Part shown: piece after piece, positions 6,434-7,839 of the stretch
Layout: every line of letters begins with the position of its first letter
Numbering within the stretch: position 1 is the first letter of the stretch
DNA from: an uncultured Dialister sp.
Lineage (GTDB): Bacteria; Bacillota; Negativicutes; Veillonellales; Dialisteraceae
Assembly: GCF_900765565.1 (NCBI RefSeq)
Contig: NZ_CAAFRZ010000018.1
Location: forward strand, 1-7,839
Direction: 5' to 3'
DNA: 7,839 nucleotides
The notes under the pieces: generated by a model
Database searches by the model: none
Seen by the model: only the letters and a program-made list of their open reading frames with translations
What the model was told of the DNA's origin: nothing
Program-made: the position numbers and the translations under genes

Positions 6434-6689
6434 TTTCAGTTTGTCGAGCTGTCAGGGCTTGGCGGTTAGTATGCTTGCGTGTAGAGTCACTCACACGGAG
6501 CTTCTAGCTTCTAGCGGCTAGCAGCTAGGAAAGCTGGCCAGCCTGCGGTGCTTCCCATCCGGTATTTCCGTCAGTCATTCGTGCCGTAGGCTGTAGAGCC
6601 TTCCTGGAAGCTAGCGGCTAGAAGCTAGAAGCCCTCATGCGTTTGACTCTATCCATCAGCACCGCTCCAACAGCTCTACAAACCGCAAT
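6433..6689 (-). repeat. Repeat D: palindromic CTAG-heptad element (isomer II)
   Basis: Copy D, 257 bp, opens with ATTTCAGTTTGTCGAGCTG and closes with CAAACCGCAAT (6679-6689). Heptad arms 6501-6528 and 6604-6631, 75-nt centre, seven CTAG. Interior polarity is as in C. The right arm has the variant GCGTTTGACTC (6639-6649), the same arm allele as A, where C and E have the other. The left arm and centre are close to C. It fills the space between the EamA promoter and the stop of the AEC gene 29 bp away; no intrinsic terminator separates it from that gene, so the palindrome itself may end or protect that transcript. Confidence 0.92.
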
Positions 6690-6701
6690 TTGACGAGCTG
6701 T
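6689..6701 (+). repeat. Orphan repeat tip next to repeat D
   Basis: TTTGACGAGCTGT directly follows the right tip of D, sharing its last base, and points the other way. It is the exact reverse complement of ACAGCTCGTCAAA (239-251) in the right tip of repeat A. It looks like the remnant of a second element or of a rearrangement at this junction. A 13-base match in a window with repeated tips is suggestive but short. Confidence 0.5.
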
Positions 6702-6718
6702 ATTCTCTCCATCCCTTT

Positions 6719-7660
6719 TTACTTCACCCACCAGTACACCAGGGGATAGAGGACAAAAAGGAAAGCCAATGTGGTGGTTACAAAAGAGGATTCTGCCAGG
6801 TCTACGTTCAGACCGTAGAGCTGGGCGGAGGCTACGGCAAAGATGGCTGTAGGCGCGCCGGCGGCAAGAACCACGCAGGTCACCATGGCAGGATCCGATA
6901 CAAAGAGGATGGTAAGTCCATAGAGCACCGCTGGCAGAAGGAGAAATTTCACCGGGAAAATGGGCCACAGTTTTCTGGCGTACTTTCCTACGCAGTCCAG
7001 ATGGAGGTCATACCCCACAGGCACCATGCCCATCCAGGCGCTGAAATGAATAAGAATGGTAAAGAGCACGCCCACGGCCTGCGGCCGCTCTACGTGGCAG
7101 CCGGCAAGGAGAAGTCCCACCGCCACTCCCACCGCCGGAAGCTGGTTCGGTGTCAGGAGGAGTCTGAGGATACTCGTCTTCTGTCCTCCCAGCCGGTCTT
7201 CGGGATGGGCGGATTCATAAAACCGCTGGGCCATGGGGAAGCAATACAGCACGATAACCAGGATCTGGGGCACAGCGATGAGCTGCACATAGGCAAAGCC
7301 CCGCTCCCCATAGAGCACGTAGGCGCAAAGCCCTGCCAGGGTACCTATATTTCCGAGCATCATGGAAATCATGTAGCTTCCCTGGTCCAAAGGGGACGTG
7401 AACCGGCTCTTCTCAAAGAGATAAAACACGAGAACCGGAAGGAAGCAGATAGGAATAATGGAGACAGGAAGCCACAAAAGTTCCCGGGTCACATGGACAG
7501 ACCAGAAGGAAACCACGGAAAGGAAGGTGGCCACCACCACCACGTTCGCCTTGATTACAAGGCGCAGGATTTCCCGGGAAAGCCCCCATTTCCGAAGCCC
7601 CATACCCAGGGCCAGGGGCAGGAGAATGTCCGCAAATACAATGAGAAACCGGGAACTCAT
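6719..7660 (-). CDS. AEC (auxin efflux carrier) family permease
   Basis: Multi-pass membrane transporter of the AEC/Mem_trans family, 313 aa from the ATG at 7660. The start was chosen for the GGAAGGAAG ribosome site 7 nt upstream and the hydrophobic N-terminus that begins there (FLIVFADILLPLALGMGLR). The first five-helix half ends near the family motif GNIGTLAGLCAYVLYGERGF (residues 103-122), and the second half carries AAGAPTAIFAVASAQLYGLNVDLAESSFVTTTLAF (266-300), the counterpart of the asn/pro-rich P.a....a..yg.d...a...v..st pattern. Bacterial members export or take up small organic anions such as malate; the substrate is not determinable here. The gene has a very short leader behind a strong hairpin and ends 29 bp from repeat D without a terminator of its own. 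Confidence 0.9.
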   Translation of the reverse strand: MSSRFLIVFADILLPLALGMGLRKWGLSREILRLVIKANVVVVATFLSVVSFWSVHVTRELLWLPVSIIPICFLPVLVFYLFEKSRFTSPLDQGSYMISMMLGNIGTLAGLCAYVLYGERGFAYVQLIAVPQILVIVLYCFPMAQRFYESAHPEDRLGGQKTSILRLLLTPNQLPAVGVAVGLLLAGCHVERPQAVGVLFTILIHFSAWMGMVPVGYDLHLDCVGKYARKLWPIFPVKFLLLPAVLYGLTILFVSDPAMVTCVVLAAGAPTAIFAVASAQLYGLNVDLAESSFVTTTLAFLFVLYPLVYWWVK

Positions 7661-7683
7661 GGGTTCACTTCCTTCCATTCGAA

Positions 7684-7718
7684 TAAAAAAAGCAAGGACT
7701 TTGGTCAAAGTCCTTGCT
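7684..7718 (-). terminator. Strong hairpin plus T7 immediately before the AEC gene
   Basis: AGCAAGGACTTTG (7691-7703) and CAAAGTCCTTGCT (7706-7718) form a 13-bp perfect inverted repeat. On the minus strand it is followed by T7 (7690-7684), the form of an intrinsic terminator. It ends only 24 bp before the AEC start codon, so it either ends a transcript from beyond the window or acts in the AEC leader as an attenuator. As DNA it is also a plausible repressor operator, since it overlaps the predicted transcription start. Confidence 0.8.
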
Positions 7719-7721
7719 GAT

Positions 7722-7730
7722 ATTATAGCA
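7722..7730 (-). promoter_or_regulatory. Extended -10 promoter for the AEC gene
   Basis: On the minus strand TGCTATAAT (7730-7722) is a perfect extended -10 element. The -35 region at 17 bp (AGTCTC) is poor, which extended -10 promoters tolerate. The predicted start, about 7 nt downstream, falls at the first bases of the 7691-7718 inverted repeat. No other promoter fits in the 24 bp between that hairpin and the start codon. Confidence 0.5.
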
Positions 7731-7750
7731 CCGGAAGCACATCGGAGACT

Positions 7751-7839
7751 ATTGCGGTTTGTAGAGCTATTGGAGCGGTGCTGATGGATAGAGTCATTCG
7801 TGCGGGGGCTTCTAGCTACTAGCGGCTAGCAACTAGGAA
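7751..7839 (+). repeat. Repeat E: partial palindromic CTAG-heptad element, cut by the window edge
   Basis: The first 89 bases of a fifth copy. It opens with ATTGCGGTTTGTAGAGCTA, the tip that forms the right end in A-D, so the whole element is inverted relative to C and D. Four heptads are seen at 7809-7836 (CTTCTAG, CTACTAG, CGGCTAG, CAACTAG), all with CTAG. It equals the reverse complement of 4444-4532 in repeat C with one difference. It starts 20 bp upstream of the AEC extended -10 and runs off the window. Confidence 0.9.

Noticed and set aside
6357..6494. Upstream extension of the EamA gene into repeat D
   Set aside because: The added residues are translated leader and repeat DNA; the AGGAGG site fixes the start at 6356. 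The same reasoning removes the extensions of the lipoprotein gene (to 1416) and the AEC gene (to 7708, within a hairpin).
5406..6521. 371-codon plus-strand reading frame antisense to the EamA gene
   Set aside because: Rich in His, Gly, Arg and Lys without domains; it mirrors the codons of a clear minus-strand transporter and has no ribosome site. Same for long plus-strand frames over the TSUP (4584-5339), AEC (7001-7720), UspA (3647-4246) and importer genes.
1..7839. CRISPR array
   Set aside because: Repeats are ~256 bp, palindromic and separated by genes; the 7-bp units have no unique spacers and no cas genes are present.

Overview
The window looks like part of a Firmicutes-type chromosome. 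Its genes have strong AAGGAGG-like ribosome binding sites and one encodes a classical lipoprotein. G+C is about half by eye. A Negativicutes host (Dialister/Megasphaera-like) is a guess, not something the sequence proves. All seven recognisable genes lie on the minus strand, so the window is best read from right to left.

From right to left: a partial repeat element (E, 7751-7839); a probable extended -10 promoter and a 13-bp hairpin just before an AEC-family (auxin efflux carrier) permease (6719-7660); repeat D (6433-6689); an EamA/DMT exporter (5481-6356) followed by a TSUP/TauE-like permease (4605-5363), possibly one transcription unit; a terminator-like hairpin and repeat C (4276-4532); a single-domain UspA stress protein (3656-4084) with its own terminator; repeat B (3331-3581); a three-gene class II ABC importer operon in the order permease, ATPase, substrate-binding lipoprotein (3169 down to 295); and repeat A (1-256). 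The importer belongs to the iron-siderophore/haem/cobalamin group. The ATPase starts directly after the permease stop codon. The binding-protein gene sits behind a terminator-like hairpin that could set its level separately.

The unusual content is the repeat family. Five copies of a ~256-bp imperfect palindrome fill almost every space between transcription units. Each arm carries four 7-bp units built around CTAG, and the arms are separated by a 74-76-nt centre. By eye, all 26 CTAG tetranucleotides of the window are inside these elements and none is in the genes. The copies have an internal polarity and occur as two isomers in which the interior is flipped relative to the outer tips. Two allelic forms of one arm are shuffled across the isomers, and one pair of arms 3.2 kb apart differs by one base in 89. 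In most copies the same tip faces a stem-loop. No transposase or other protein gene accompanies the repeats here, so they are described as a non-autonomous, MITE/ERIC-like or structured-RNA family of unknown function.

The remaining content is ordinary nutrient uptake, export and stress housekeeping. Long plus-strand ORFs across the genes are antisense shadows.
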